Assembly (NCBI GenBank): GCA_003344405.1
Contig: NOWV01000064.1
Span: forward strand, 248,001-312,000
Source: Trichoplax sp. H2
Lineage: Eukaryota > Placozoa > Uniplacotomia > Trichoplacea
Length of the DNA stretch: 64,000 nucleotides
Reading direction: 5' to 3'
Shown here: positions 1 through 12,400 of the stretch, piece by piece
Position numbering within the stretch: the stretch's first letter is position 1
Layout: the number at the start of each line of letters is the position of its first letter
Made by a program: the position numbers and the translations under genes
The notes under the pieces: generated by a model
What the model saw: only the letters and a program-made list of their open reading frames with translations
Databases searched by the model: none
What the model was told of the DNA's origin: nothing

Positions 1-187
1 GAAGATCATATATAATTTAAGTTCGGTTACATGTTATATTTCTTGAAACAGACTCCATAGAAATTTCAGAAGCTTCTGAGAATGAGGGAGATGCTGCAAG
101 ATTATAGTATATATTAGTATAAACATATGTAAGGCTTGAGTGGATGAGACGTACAGTATATTATAATTTATAACTAATAAATAGATT

Positions 188-3100
188 CTAATTGCATTTC
201 TTACAATTACGCCTTTTCATGGCTGAAAACGGATATAGCGAAGTATCATCAGATTTTATGCCATCTTCCATATCGCTGCCGGAAGGTGTCGAAAATCGCG
301 GTTCAACATTAACTATGAAAAGGTGAAAATCACACAAAATTTTTATAGTGGTGTATAGCTTACACCAGTTTATCCAAGCGATTAGAAAGCAATTTATAAG
401 CTTTTACCATTTGCGTCATTAGTATTAGTGATATTGGAAGCCAAAGAAAATGCTTCAGAATGCTCGTCATCGCTACGTCCATTGTTATACTTTGAGACAT
501 TAAAATTTGGAGTACTGTTCTGATTTGGGTAGGTATTTTTAATCAATTCATCGGCCTAAGTTTACAACATAACAAAAGTACAAGCTCTAAAGGCATAAAT
601 CCTGCACATAATGCTGTAAATATGATTCTACATAACTTTCGTGCTTTTAACCTGAAATTTAGTAGAAGCAAGATTTATAATTTCCGTATCCTGCGGGCCT
701 ATAGGAAGTATAAAGAAACCTTAACCGAAGTGGTACACTACTGATAGTTTCTTCAATGTAACTACTGTATTTTACGGAGTTTTCTGCTAATATTTAAAAA
801 TAAAGCGTTCTACGTAATTTATAGACACGTCCATTTAAAACAGCAACTTTACATTCGTACCTTGTCGGTATTTACGTGAGGATGGCGAACTGTCAATAGG
901 ATCAGGGGAGCCATTCCAACTAATATTACCGCTACATTGATGTGTTTCCTGTTGATAAAGTTATCAGCTATATTTTAGAAAATCCGCCCACTGTCACAAA
1001 TAGAGACAGCTGTAAATTCATTTGAAAAAAATTTCGCAAGGTACACGTATTTACACAAGCTATAAAAAAGTAAAATACCTCTTCCTGATCGTTAATGCCA
1101 AATAAGGAACCAACATCCGAGCTACCACAACGTTAGAAAAAGAAATCACTGTAGGAAATACTTTCCACTAATTATACAGTACTATATCGTTCAATATGGC
1201 TTTCATTGCTTACTCTACATTCAAAATAACAGGTGATCCGTCTTCACGGGGAGTATTTAATGGCGAATGATCTAACATCTAACAATAACGTTATATGCTA
1301 AAGTTGTAAAAGGAGACTACTAACGACATCATTTAGTTTAACTACATTTAAAAGTCTAAGGCAAAAGCGATGTTATTCTGCAAGGTTGGATAAAGTTACT
1401 AACGACTGTAATATATCGCATTATCAAGGTTCCATCTCATTACCTGAGTGGACTCGGCAACTGAAATTCTAAAATTGATAAAGAAGGAAAATTTCACAAC
1501 ATTATCTTAAAAAGAATACGCAATACATTTTGCGAATAGCATAGTATTACAAATACGTAAACATATCTAATTGCAATGGCAAAGGTTAGATTGTAACTCG
1601 TTGTAAAATAGCAATCATCCTATTCTACAGCAGTAAAGACCATTCTCAATCCCCTGTACGATCCTATTCACTATAACAACTATTGGCAAAGATGAAGCGG
1701 GAGGCAAATATAGGCATTGAAATAAAGGTCTTACTGTGATTGTTGATTGATAGTCCGTTCATCCGGCGCTTGATGAAGGTCCTCCATTTCATGGCATAAT
1801 TCTTGTCTTGATAGCGACCGCTAGTAGTTCAATTTAACGTTTACAAATTAATAATGATGGCTAAAAATTCCTGTATTCCTTTTTTGCCGATACGTATTTT
1901 GAAAAATGGAAATTTAGCACGAACGTTCCACTTTTAAGGTCAATTATAATTAATTAATAATTCAAGGAGTCATTGCCATAGCGCTGCGTCTTTTCCTAAT
2001 TAGCAAAGTCGAGTTTTATGTACACTTCATATCGTTAAAAGCGGATTCTACGGTAAATAATGCATGTTCTACACGTGTATGGTATAAAAGTCTTGTTGCA
2101 TGGTACAGTATATCATAAAAGCCATGCATAATATCGAACCAATGTACTACCAGCGTTGTGATCTTAAACGGCTAAAGTCCAATTTTGAGCTGAACTGCAC
2201 GTTGATCCTGTAATAATATCTATCATTGCTCAACCTCGGACGTCAGTGAAATTACGCCGATTTTCATCAATATTTGCCGTTTTAATATCAATGCTCATGA
2301 ACTGTTGAGGCATTAATCCTCGAAATTACACCTTCCTACGCCATTATTGCAATCTTCTGCTACGACGATTACGGCATAGACTACTGTATAGTAGAGTGGA
2401 CTGTAATCGTGACTATTGATCAAATGCAGTATGCGATATAAGCAGTTTGCAGAATAATGAATTGATTGAATAATTTTTGGATCAAATCGATTTGAGCTTA
2501 ATTTCCTAGTATAGTTTATAGGTTGCTCTAAGCAATTCATACTGGTCCATGACTGTACCAGGTACTTTCTAAGAGGTTAGACGTCTCTGGCTGTACTGTC
2601 AAAGAAAATCCACTAGCATCTACGCTATCGTCATGCGCTGCTAATACTATCTTAGTCTTACTGACAATGATTGACCTATTCTCTACATCATTTTATAAAG
2701 GTAAGGGAAGAATTTTCCGTTACTTTTACAAAATGATGAAGAGAATAAGTTCATTAATGCAACTAAGGTTAAATTACGTTAACTGGTTCCACGCTTACTT
2801 GTAGGCTCGGATCATCATTGACGATCATATCTTGAGTCGATGTCGGCGTTGAAGGTCCACCTGCATCCACGCTATAGCATTCCGTTGCCAATACTACGTC
2901 AGCTTTACAGTCCATGTTTGATATCTTTTCTGTATCATTCTATAAAAATAAAACGTAAGTAATTTTCCGTTTTTCTTATAAAATAATGAAGAGAATAAGT
3001 TTATGAACACAACTAAGGTTAAATTATATTCATTGGGTCTATGTTACCTGCAGGCTCCGGTCATCATTGACGATGATATCTTGCGTCGATGTCGGTGTTG

Positions 3101-3448
3101 AGATTCCTTCCGACGCATTTTCATCTCCATCTACAGTATAAGAAAAACAAAATGCCTCCGTTTCAATTTATCAACCCTTCTTCATCAGGTGCTATTCCAT
3201 TTCCTCTTTAAACGATAGAAGAACAACTTACCTGTCGCTACTGATGGCGGAAAGTTGTAGTAACGATCGAGATAGTGGCTAGATTGCACTGCACGACCTG
3301 CATTCCACCAATCCCAATTAGTTGGAAAATAAACCCAACAGGTTTCACTATTTCCCCCATCGTCGTCACTGCTGTCAGTCATCATGGTTTGGTTGAGTAG
3401 CGAAAGGCAATTCTCCTTCGGTACACTATCTATCCTATTCATCATCAT
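188..3448 (-). CDS. uncharacterised Ser/Asp-rich protein, multi-exon
   Basis: I do not recognise this protein. Exons supported by splice sites and matching phase are 3232-3448 (start, MMMNRIDSVPKEN), 3048-3130, 2799-2939, 1735-1820, 1214-1271, 1079-1121, 861-948, 652-698, 408-555 and 188-312, with TAG at 188-190. The last six join in perfect phase. Between 2799 and 1214 the chain is uncertain: a short exon near 1441-1470 and one near 2320-2385 are plausible but their phases do not close. The N-terminal exon is acidic (SSDDDGG) then aromatic (WVYFPTNWDWWNAG). The rest is rich in Ser, Asp, Asn, Thr and Pro and looks disordered (for example FSTPSGSDMEDG), with a basic Cys-containing tail (MKRRNCKKCN). 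Exons at 2799-2939 and 3048-3130 encode repeats of STPTSTQD(I/M)IVNDD. No catalytic motif or membrane segment is visible. The true C-terminus could lie further left if the GTAAG at about 195-199 is used as a donor. Confidence 0.6.
2566..3130 (-). repeat. tandem exon-plus-intron duplication, period ~245-249 bp
   Basis: Three successive copies of an exon with its flanking intron lie within the uncharacterised gene. Exons 3048-3130 and 2799-2939 both end in a segment encoding STPTSTQD(I/M)IVNDD. Their downstream introns are also alike: both carry a stretch reading aactaaggttaaatta and one resembling gaagagaataagtt. A third copy at about 2566-2697 keeps recognisable exon sequence (VLAAHDDSVDASG aligned to VLATECYSVDAGG). 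Its acceptor AG has become AA, and no in-phase acceptor replaces it, so it looks like a decaying exon. Confidence 0.7.
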
Positions 3449-4549
3449 CGTCCTCCTTCACTTATAAATTCAATGATATCTGGCAAAAGCGTTTTATTCC
3501 AAGGCAACGGAAAAAACCCTAAGGTGGACGACAAATTGAGTCCTTATAAGCAAGATTCGCACGTGGCAGTGTGCACCAGGAAACCACCAGCAGCTTGTGG
3601 TAGCGACGACTTTATTCACGCCAATATTTCCACATTTCATATGGACTACATGCCCCACTACAGTACCGTCAAGAGTACTGTAGTAGTACTGTCCATTGCA
3701 CACCGTGAGCTAGGCCAGCCATGGCCAAACCATCAATTTACAAGTTTCTCAAATTAAACAACTTAATCTAGAGTCTATCCTATCCGTTGTGGAGAATGTT
3801 CAATGTCTCTAGCTATAACGAAGGAGTCTAAGTGAATGCTTGCATAGACAGTATGATAAATGTCCTTAACTATCACCATAAAATACTGTGCACTGCATTT
3901 GTTCCAAGCAGGACTTTCAAGAGAAAATTCCTCTTTTTTTTACAAGTCCCTGACTGCAGACTGCACATTAATGGAAGAGCTTTTTAAAAATTAGCCGGGG
4001 TCGACTGCACTGTCGGCCTGCGTTTGGTAGACACGATAGATTTGGACGGTAAAATATAGAACATTTTATTGCATCCATCTACTTTACGCTTGTTGGTAAT
4101 GGATAACTTTGAACGCTACTTTAGGGCCAATAGAAATAACAAATTTACGAGAATATCAATTTGTTGAATTTCAGTAACTTTGCAAAATGATATTTTGATA
4201 ATGTTATGGCATGGACGACAGTAAAATACGTAGAGCCCATAGTTGTAAACCACCATGCACTCTTAGTAGAAGACCTTCTGCTGTAACAGGCTTTCTTCTA
4301 GTAGTCCATATTACAGTAATTTCAGTAGTCAGCAAAACGACAAGATTACTACTCACTGCAGTAAAGTAACACTATTCCATAAAATCCTCGATGTTGTCAT
4401 CAAAACAGCATTTATTACGAACTGCAATAGACTCTATAGTATTGTACAGCACGCTTTCGAGGTACCTAAACTTATAAATGAAGGCTCCTGGGAGTCGACA
4501 GCAAAGCGATAAAATCATTGCCATCACTACTCCCCGTAGCAATGGCTTC
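3449..4549. other. intergenic, upstream of the uncharacterised gene
   Basis: No convincing gene. A 94-codon open frame at 3473-3757 (+) lies right upstream of the minus-strand gene start and has no family resemblance. The 4200-4340 stretch contains a 'catggacga..taaaatacg' segment that recurs after the minisatellite near 5317, suggesting that the array sits inside or between copies of a larger repeat. Confidence 0.4.
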
Positions 4550-5310
4550 CTGATGTGGATTATGTACTTACGTAGAAGGGGAAAAAAAGCTTTTTCCTTT
4601 ACCTCTATCCCGTCAGAGCAACAAGACCATGAATACTCTAGCTACATTAGTACACGATAATGTAGCAATGTAAACCTGATATAGATTATGTACTTATGTA
4701 GAGGGGGAAAAAGCTTTTTCATTTACCTCTATCCAGTCGGAGCAACAAGACCATGAATACTGTAGCTACATTAGTACACGATAATGTAGCAATGTAAACC
4801 TGATATAGATTATGTACTTATGTAGAGGGGGAAAAAAGCTTTTTCATTTACCTCTATCCAGTCAGAGCAACAAGACCATGAATACTGTAGCTACATTACT
4901 ACACGATAATGTGGTAATGTAAACCCGACAAGGACATGATATGGATTATGTACTTACGAAGAGGGGGAAAGAAGCTTTTTCCTATACCTCTATCCTGTCA
5001 GCGCAACAAGACCATGAATACCGTAGCTACATTAGTACACGATAATGTAGCAATGTAAATCTGATATGGATTATGTACTTAAGTAGCGGGGGAAAAAAGC
5101 TATTTCATTTACCTCTATCCAGTCAGAGCAACAAGACCATGAATACTGTAGTTACATTACTACACGACAATGTCTTATTGTAAACCTGATCTGGATTATG
5201 TACTTACGTAGAGGGGGAAAGAAGCTTTTTCTTTTACCCCTATCCCGTCAGAGCAACAAGACCATGAATACTGTAGCTACATTAGTAAACGAAATGTAGT
5301 AATGTAAATC
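4550..5310. repeat. minisatellite, six ~125 bp tandem units
   Basis: The marker gaccatgaatac occurs six times, with its gaatac at 4631, 4755, 4880, 5016, 5141 and 5266, giving spacings of 124, 125, 136, 125 and 125. Each unit carries a near-palindromic core (gggggaaaaaagctttttc), then tttacctctatcc, agagcaacaagaccatgaatac and tagctacattagtacacgat. The fourth unit has an 11-12 bp insertion. Units differ at a few positions each. A degraded half-unit follows near 5380-5425. There are no unique spacers, so this is not a CRISPR array. Confidence 0.9.
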
Positions 5311-5449
5311 AGGCATGGACGATAAATCATAAAATACGCATACGCGTATATTGCACATTGATATCAAGTAGTAAATGATAACAGGCTAGAGGTAAAAGAG
5401 AAAGCTTTTCTTTTACATCCCTCCAAGTGGTACGGTGATAGACTAATAG

Positions 5450-5564
5450 CAGGGACTACTCAACCAAAAATTCTCCCTCAAAAGCCGGTGTATTTTTAGT
5501 ATACTGTAGGGGGAAATTTTTTAGCGGCGGCGATTGAGGAGAATTTTTAGTTGAGTAGTCCCTG
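5450..5564. mobile_element. 115 bp MITE-like element with ~30 bp terminal inverted repeats
   Basis: The left end begins cagggactactcaaccaaaa and continues attctccctc. The right end is its inverted complement with a few mismatches, ending ttgagtagtccctg. The flanks carry the direct repeat TAATAG at 5444-5449 and 5566-5571, offset by one base on the right, consistent with a target-site duplication. The interior is short and non-coding, so this would be a non-autonomous DNA transposon remnant or a simple foldback element. Confidence 0.65.
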
Positions 5565-5947
5565 ATAATAGTAAAATGTCCCATTCCTTATACTTTACAA
5601 GATGGAAATTCATTTTACCATACAGGATGAGTACAGTAGAGTACATAGTGTGTATTTCATGCCACAGAGATGTAAAAATAATTCTTGATATCTCTATCAT
5701 TTCACGTAGAGTAAAAGATATGGAAAAAACGTACTGTATAAACTAGGGCGATTGCCAACTTACATACATACAATCTGAATAGTGTGGATGCATCAACTTT
5801 TACATAGCTATAGTCAATAATCTTCATTCATGAATAGAATACACAAAAATGTATAAGTAATACATACTGTACAGTGTACACCATTCATTGATAATTCGAT
5901 ATATATATATAATTAATGAATTAGAGTAATGGATTCTAAATTCGCAA

Positions 5948-8900
5948 TTACATCCTGAATACGCTAAATTTAGATTTTTCGAGCGATATACTACAGCTTA
6001 GATGTAAGCACATTCCTAATATTTTTCTGGTATCAGCAGGCTCAATAATCCCGTCATCCCATAACCTGGAATAAAGGCAGATGGTGTTAACAGTGCATCG
6101 TCTTATCACTATAAAGTTGACCACAATCATTTTTGAATACAATCGAATGAACTAAGTTATATCTGTAGACGACTGGCATTATCAATATTGACCAGTCATA
6201 TTTTATTTTATTTTATTAATTGATGCATACATTCATAACTATTTATAGTCTTAATCTACCTTGCTGAAGCATAGTATGGATGTCCCTCATAATTTCCGAC
6301 AACTGACTCTTTTACAGCTTCTACCTTTGTTGCTGCCTATTTGAAATTATGTGAAATGAATAATGGTGAAGAAACTTGTCATTTAAAAAACCATCTAGTC
6401 GATTACGGACTACAAATAAGACTACAGCACTGTCAGCGAATAAACGATAAAACCCTTCTCAATATTATGTGCTTGCTTCATTGCAATTGTTAACATGCGC
6501 TGATTAGTTAGAGTATATTACTGTTTTATTTTCGCCTTCCTTCTGGTAAGCAGTGACGTTAGCTTGAGCATCTTCAATCTGCTCTTCTTCCATTCTCGAA
6601 GTGCTTGAATTCGGCCAAGTAAATAAAAATCTAGGGCTGCAAATTAAGTATAGATTTACGGCACTCTATCTGTATAGACTAAAGTACCATGGCATTGATA
6701 ATAACTTTGAAAAGATTGACACCCTCTACATGATAAAATTGATATACAAACCCGTAAGGTCTACCAGCCATCGATAGGCTACCGACCCCATAGTTCCCAC
6801 CAATAACAACGGTTAGCTTCGGAACTTTTGCACAAGCGATAGCAGCAATCATCTTGGCTCCATTCTTTGCTATTCCTCCAGCTTCATGTTCTCTTCCCAC
6901 CATAAAACCTAGACCTATCACAAGGTATAGATATGACTTGGACATTAACGATACTATTGCATTCAACTATTTTTATACCCCAATGTTCATACAGATTGTT
7001 AAATGTACACTATGTTTCTTTTGCATACATATTCTTCTACTACGTTATACCATGAACTACCGGAATTAGTTACCCTCATTATTAATATTCTATTTGTTGG
7101 CTATTCCATATACTAAGCAGAAGGGGACATAATTATTTACCGGTAATATTTTCTAGGAATACTATCGGTAGGTCACGCTGGCAACATAGTTCAATGAAAT
7201 GTGTACCCTAGATACGGTATTGGATAATAAAACGGCGGTTATAGCGAATATAGGTATGCAATTATTATTAGATAATCCACTATTTATCAAAAATTGATAG
7301 CAAAACAATTGTTAAGAATAGACGACACACGCTAATTATTTAATTAGTCAACAGTGGTAACTTTTAGATACCTTCAACGCTGATTCTGATGACATAACAC
7401 CATTATTTGCAATTATACCAACCAGAAATCCATGTAAACGAGCAAATCCTAACGCATTGTTAACATTTACCTCTTTTATGCAATATGTTTGTACCGAAGG
7501 CAAATGTTGCAATCTCTAGCCCAAGTCATCGCGACAACTATAGATCATATTTACCTGTAACTAACGTTGTACCGAAATTTTCTTTAAATTCATGAAATCT
7601 ACTGCCATCAACCAATCTTGCGATAACCTACAGTACACGTATTATATTAAAAGGTGGTAGTTCTCAGTAGAGGTGCTACTGTATTACTACAAATGTATAC
7701 TTTAATAAAAGGTATCCGTCAATATAGTCAATTTAAATAATTGTTAATTAATTATCAGACATTTAAACACGTCCATCCCTAAAATTATAAAATTCATCAT
7801 CTGCCGATTTAAGTGTACAGTAGTTACCTGTCTAACATCATAACTACTTTCCGAATTGTCCCCTACTATTCCATAGACTTCATCTGATGGGTAAGCTGGT
7901 TCTTCGGGGGGCAATATTTCATTCTTAGGTGTGACAATCAGGCAGCAAGTACATATAGATAAGAATCCTTAAGATTATTCCATTTCATAGAAACTGCGTT
8001 TAAATTACTGTAAAGAGACTTACTTTAATCTCTCTTCTGTGAGCAAGAGTAGAAATGATTTGTCGAGCTAAATGCATTGCATGATCGTCATCCGCTGCTA
8101 TGTGGTCGCTTACCCCTGAAATTCTTAAAGATCAAAAAACCTTGGATTATCTTATATTAATAATCACTAAACGAATAATACCCCAAGTCTGCAACGAAAA
8201 TATCACGATATACTACTTACCTGCAGTGAATATCAGCCCCTCCAAGTTCCTCTGCACTGACAATTTCACCAGTAGCAGCCTTGACCTGAATTATTGATCG
8301 AAAAATAAAAATTAGCTCATAATGTAATGCACTGTCATCTAGACTAACGGTATATCACAAGATAATATAAGAGTATTTAATAATTGAATAAAATGCGACA
8401 GCGGTATCTCATTAGTGAATACCTACCAGAGGTGGGCCACCAAGAAATAAAGTTCCTTGGTTTTTGACCATAATAACTTCATCAGACATTGCCGGTACAT
8501 ATGCACCGCCAGCAGTGCATGATCCTAATACTATAGCGACCTTATTACAGTGGTAAGTAAATATTTTATATTGATGTAGGTTGTACTTTTTGGTAAATCT
8601 GTTAAATAGTTATTAAGCTAAGTTCAGGATCAAGGATCAATATTAGTCTCTTACCTGTTTAATACCAGCCGCTGACATTTTCGCCTGATTATAGAAAGTT
8701 CTGCCAAAATGATATTTATCAGCAAATCCTTCAGATTGTAAAGGGAGATATCCTCCACCGGATTCCACTAGGCAATTTAGAGTGCAATAAAATTAGATAT
8801 ATTCGTATGAGAAACTTGAATAAGATATTCCTGAACTTATTCTGCTCAATTATTAATATAAGCTCCGTAGCATTACAGACAGCGATATCAGGTGATAAAA

Positions 8901-10693
8901 GGAATTTGATGAAATGATTACAGTTATAAAAATTTGTAGCTAGAATGTGGTTATATTACTCAGTGCATTGCATAATACTCTATGTAATCAGTTTATCAAG
9001 AGCGCAACTGTCTACCTAAATAGACACAGGGTAACTGATTCTCGAAAGCTATATCTTGGGCCCTGAGTTGTTTTTTCATAGTGAGGGGATAGTAAGTTCC
9101 ACCTTTAACCGTTGGATCATTCGTGATAATCATGCATTCAGTACTAGCAATCATACAATCACAACAACAATTGATTAATAGAGCATGCACTGGTTAATAG
9201 GGTAAATCATGAAGGTGAAATACTAGTTTGAAAGGTTTTCAAAATATTAAAAACTAAGTTTTAGAAAATAGTAGTGCTTATAGCTAACAAGTTGCTGAAC
9301 TTAATTCATGAGCTTACCCAGATATACGGCCGATTCCTGTAATCATGCCTGCTGCTGGAACATGATCTTTATAGCAGTTGTATGCAGCGAGTTGAGAGAG
9401 TTCCAAGAAAGGAGAGCTAAATTAAAAAATAATAATAAAGTGAAACGAGTTTAGGAATTACGACAATAATCGCTACAGCGGTATAATCCAGCGTTAAACT
9501 TGTATGAACAAGAAAGATTCGAGTGAGAAGCTGAGATTATCGTTACTGATTCATCTCAAGCTTGATGAAATAATAATTAAGACGAAAATTATAAAAATTA
9601 CAGTTTTACCCTGAATCCAGAAGCCTATTTAATCGATCACGAGGTAATAACTTGTTTTTTGCTACATGGCTTTGGCGAGCTTTCTCTCTACCTCCTATAT
9701 AGCATTTTCGTTTGTAAATATTTTGATATAATAAATGCTGTATATAGCTTTAAAAGAGATAAATTATGATTATAGCTAGATACCAGTAAGTATTAAAATC
9801 ACGATGCCAATTAATTATTGAATCGTAAGTAAATCAAATAGATAATCGTTATTGCATACAGTCTTCTGCATTTGTTTACAATTTCTGGGATACATTAAAA
9901 TGACCTGATAACTGAAATACATATATTTTCTTTGCGAGCTACGAATAACAAGCACTGGTTATATCAAACGTATTATTACATGCACAATGTGAGCTAAGTG
10001 AATCCTGGAAACCTAAACCTAGGCAATGAGATCAACGGAATAAATACTGTACAGCAGCTATTGTCATATCGATAAGATGCCTAAATACACTTTGCGAATA
10101 TTGGTAATTACGGCAGTCCTATGTCTTTATTCTTTGATTTAGTAGAACTTAATCCGTTGATAAAGCAATCAAATAAGGTAAATAGTACTTCAGATATATG
10201 ATATCAGTTTGCTAGGAATGAAGTTGTTCACTAAGTTACCCATCACTGTTGTAGCTACTAATACCAGTTCTGCTGATACAAAGTAATCGCAACCAGGGTT
10301 GATCATACCTTGCTTAATCATCTCACTAATCTTACGCAAATTCTCGACCAGTTTCTTATTTCTGGAGAACTTTTTCTGTAGATTAAATTAATGTTATTTA
10401 AGATTGAAGCTATGGCTTTCATCGGTAATAAACCATAGCTGCAAGACACTATTAAATCCATTCCATCGCAATAATGGTGCAAAGCAGTACCGTAGCCAAA
10501 CATTGTGAGAGAAGCATACGGTATCTAATACATAATAGCAAAGATTAACCTGATATTCTTCCGAATTGGTATCAATTGTCGATGAAATTACTTTCAAGGA
10601 GTTATCATTTTGATGATATTTGTTGAATGGCTGGCGATTTATTGAAGTAAATTGGCTTAGCTTTATTAACTTTGAAGATCTTAACCTGAACAT
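5948..10693 (-). CDS. MCCC2: methylcrotonoyl-CoA carboxylase beta chain, mitochondrial (divergent)
   Basis: Carboxyltransferase subunit of the biotin enzyme of leucine breakdown in the mitochondrial matrix. I resolve 17 exons, all in phase: 10550-10693, 10309-10375, 9610-9694, 9318-9416, 9016-9143, 8655-8767, 8427-8540, 8221-8285, 8024-8123, 7828-7923, 7555-7627, 7372-7448, 7141-7207, 6752-6908, 6522-6636, 6260-6336 and 5948-6065. They give 564 aa against 563 in human. The N-terminus ([15 protein letters not shown]) is basic and hydroxylated, like a matrix-targeting presequence. The N-terminal crotonase-type half is well conserved: [37 protein letters not shown]. The C-terminal half keeps [17 protein letters not shown] and [14 protein letters not shown]. 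However, exon 15 reads [10 protein letters not shown] where the family has SVMGGEQAAN, and exon 14 reads [14 protein letters not shown] for GGSYGAGNYGMCGR. The exon 14 donor (gtttgt) is weak. It could be a divergent active enzyme or an inactive paralogue. Confidence 0.93.
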
Positions 10694-12400
10694 GATTTTA
10701 GTTGTCTGAGTTTCTTCCTGATTCCATAGCCAATACGATAATACAGTACTACGTATAATTTTTCGAATAGCAACTTCTCTTAACGACAGCTATCCAGTTA
10801 AGGCTAGTTATTAGCCATTGAACTGTAATCTAATCAGGGCTATTTCTTACTGAATGCTTACAAAAATTGTAAAATTATCTTAGCATAAACTAACGTAATA
10901 GAAGGCGTTTCATCGATGAACATTCGATTAACGGTTTTATGGCTCACACTACCGTCACACCTACCCCAGGCATAGAGTCTGTTGTTGCTCACTCTCCTGT
11001 TACTGTACTTTATACTGTACTGTAGAGAGCGCACTAGGTAGTGTGATACCGACCGTATCGGCTTAGCTGCCATGCAATCTTGCTTTATTTACTATACATG
11101 CACTGCACAACTTAGTATAATATGGATACCTCATCATAGCAAAATGCTCTTCCATTACCTCTGCGATTTAGTTTAAAACAAACTTCAGAAAGTCATTCGC
11201 ACTATGCTAGCAAGAATCGTTAATTTCCCAAAAACGAACTAGCTAATTAGCGAGTAACCAGTTTTAAATACAGGTACATTTAGGGACTTCTGAGGGAAAT
11301 TCTTTTACAGTCCCTAGATCAATGCACGATATTATGTACACACATCTATGATACATTTCGAAATGAAGAATCATGGTAAAGGAAAATATTAAATGTGTCA
11401 TATCAGTTCAGAATTTGACAAAAATTACTATACTGTAGCTTGTGTACCTAAAAATATATTCTGATAGATTATTCATTTCGTTTGCATCATTCAAATACTA
11501 TTGAATTGCATCAATATTATAAATGTAAACTAGTTAGACGTACTGCGACCCACGTTCAACACATAACAAGCATTATTTTATTGTAATTCTTATTCATCAT
11601 AATATAAATCATATAGACGTAATACAGGTATTTTGATAAGACAGTAGAATTAGCTTTGAAATCATTTAGTTAATATACGTATAGATCATGAAATCTTGTC
11701 AGCAATACATGTTTAAATGTTTGATTTATTCGACTTTATTACAAGTCGTCACATTATTCTAAGTATAATTCTATGCCAGCATCAGATGAAGAAATAATTT
11801 ACTATATAAATATATAATCAAAATCATTGGGTAAGCGATTTATGGATAAACATAAAATCCGTCTCAAACATTTGCAATGAATAAAATCCTTAAATAACAT
11901 TAAAGTCACAATGATAGTAAATTGGTATTTTCACGGCAGACATCCTGAATTAGCTAATTTGAACGTACATGTATTACATGCAGAAATGTTTAAATACGAG
12001 GGCAGCCAAACTTCAAATGCATTACACTTATTAAACTAAAAATTATCATCAAATTATATTACCGGGACGTTTCGCAATCATGTAAATAAATAGATTTAAC
12101 TACATCAATCTATTTTGAGATGAAATAATTTTTTTAAATTATTCAACAGAATCAGAATATGCAATTAAAAATCATGGAAATACAACATCCAATTTCGTAT
12201 ACTAACCATCTATTCATAGACAGATGCATACATTCACATATCGAAGTCAAATTTTCATGTAAAACATTAGCTAATAAATACAAACTCTCGCTTTTGGCGC
12301 ATAAATCTGAGTTTTATATTTCATACCAGGAATCATATTATAGATTCATTATTTACTGTATTATTTACATAAAATTCATTTAAATTCTTGCATTTGAAAC
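10694..12400. other. intergenic between MCCC2 and TBC1D10
   Basis: Holds the MCCC2 upstream region (10694 onward) and the 3' flank of the RabGAP gene. Open frames here (10858-11073 minus and 12159-12383 plus) show no family similarity and no matching splice partners. Otherwise it is AT-rich with nothing recognised. Confidence 0.5.

Noticed and set aside
3473-3757. 94-codon open frame antisense to another open frame
   Set aside because: It lies in the immediate upstream region of the minus-strand gene and shows no recognisable content; a chance frame is more likely.
4478-4660. 60-codon open frame at the minisatellite edge
   Set aside because: It runs into the tandem repeat; the same sequence is broken by stops in the other units.
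4550-5310. Regular repeats resembling a CRISPR array
   Set aside because: Repeat units are ~125 bp and contiguous, without unique spacers, and the DNA is from an animal nuclear genome.
10318-11073. Minus-strand frames around the MCCC2 start
   Set aside because: Frame 10394-10693 contains the real exon 1 then runs into intron; 10318-10503 and 10858-11073 are out of frame with it or upstream without support.
11281-11322. Short inverted match around gggact...agtccc as a second MITE copy
   Set aside because: The arms are under 10 bp and do not match the 5450-5564 element beyond a few bases.
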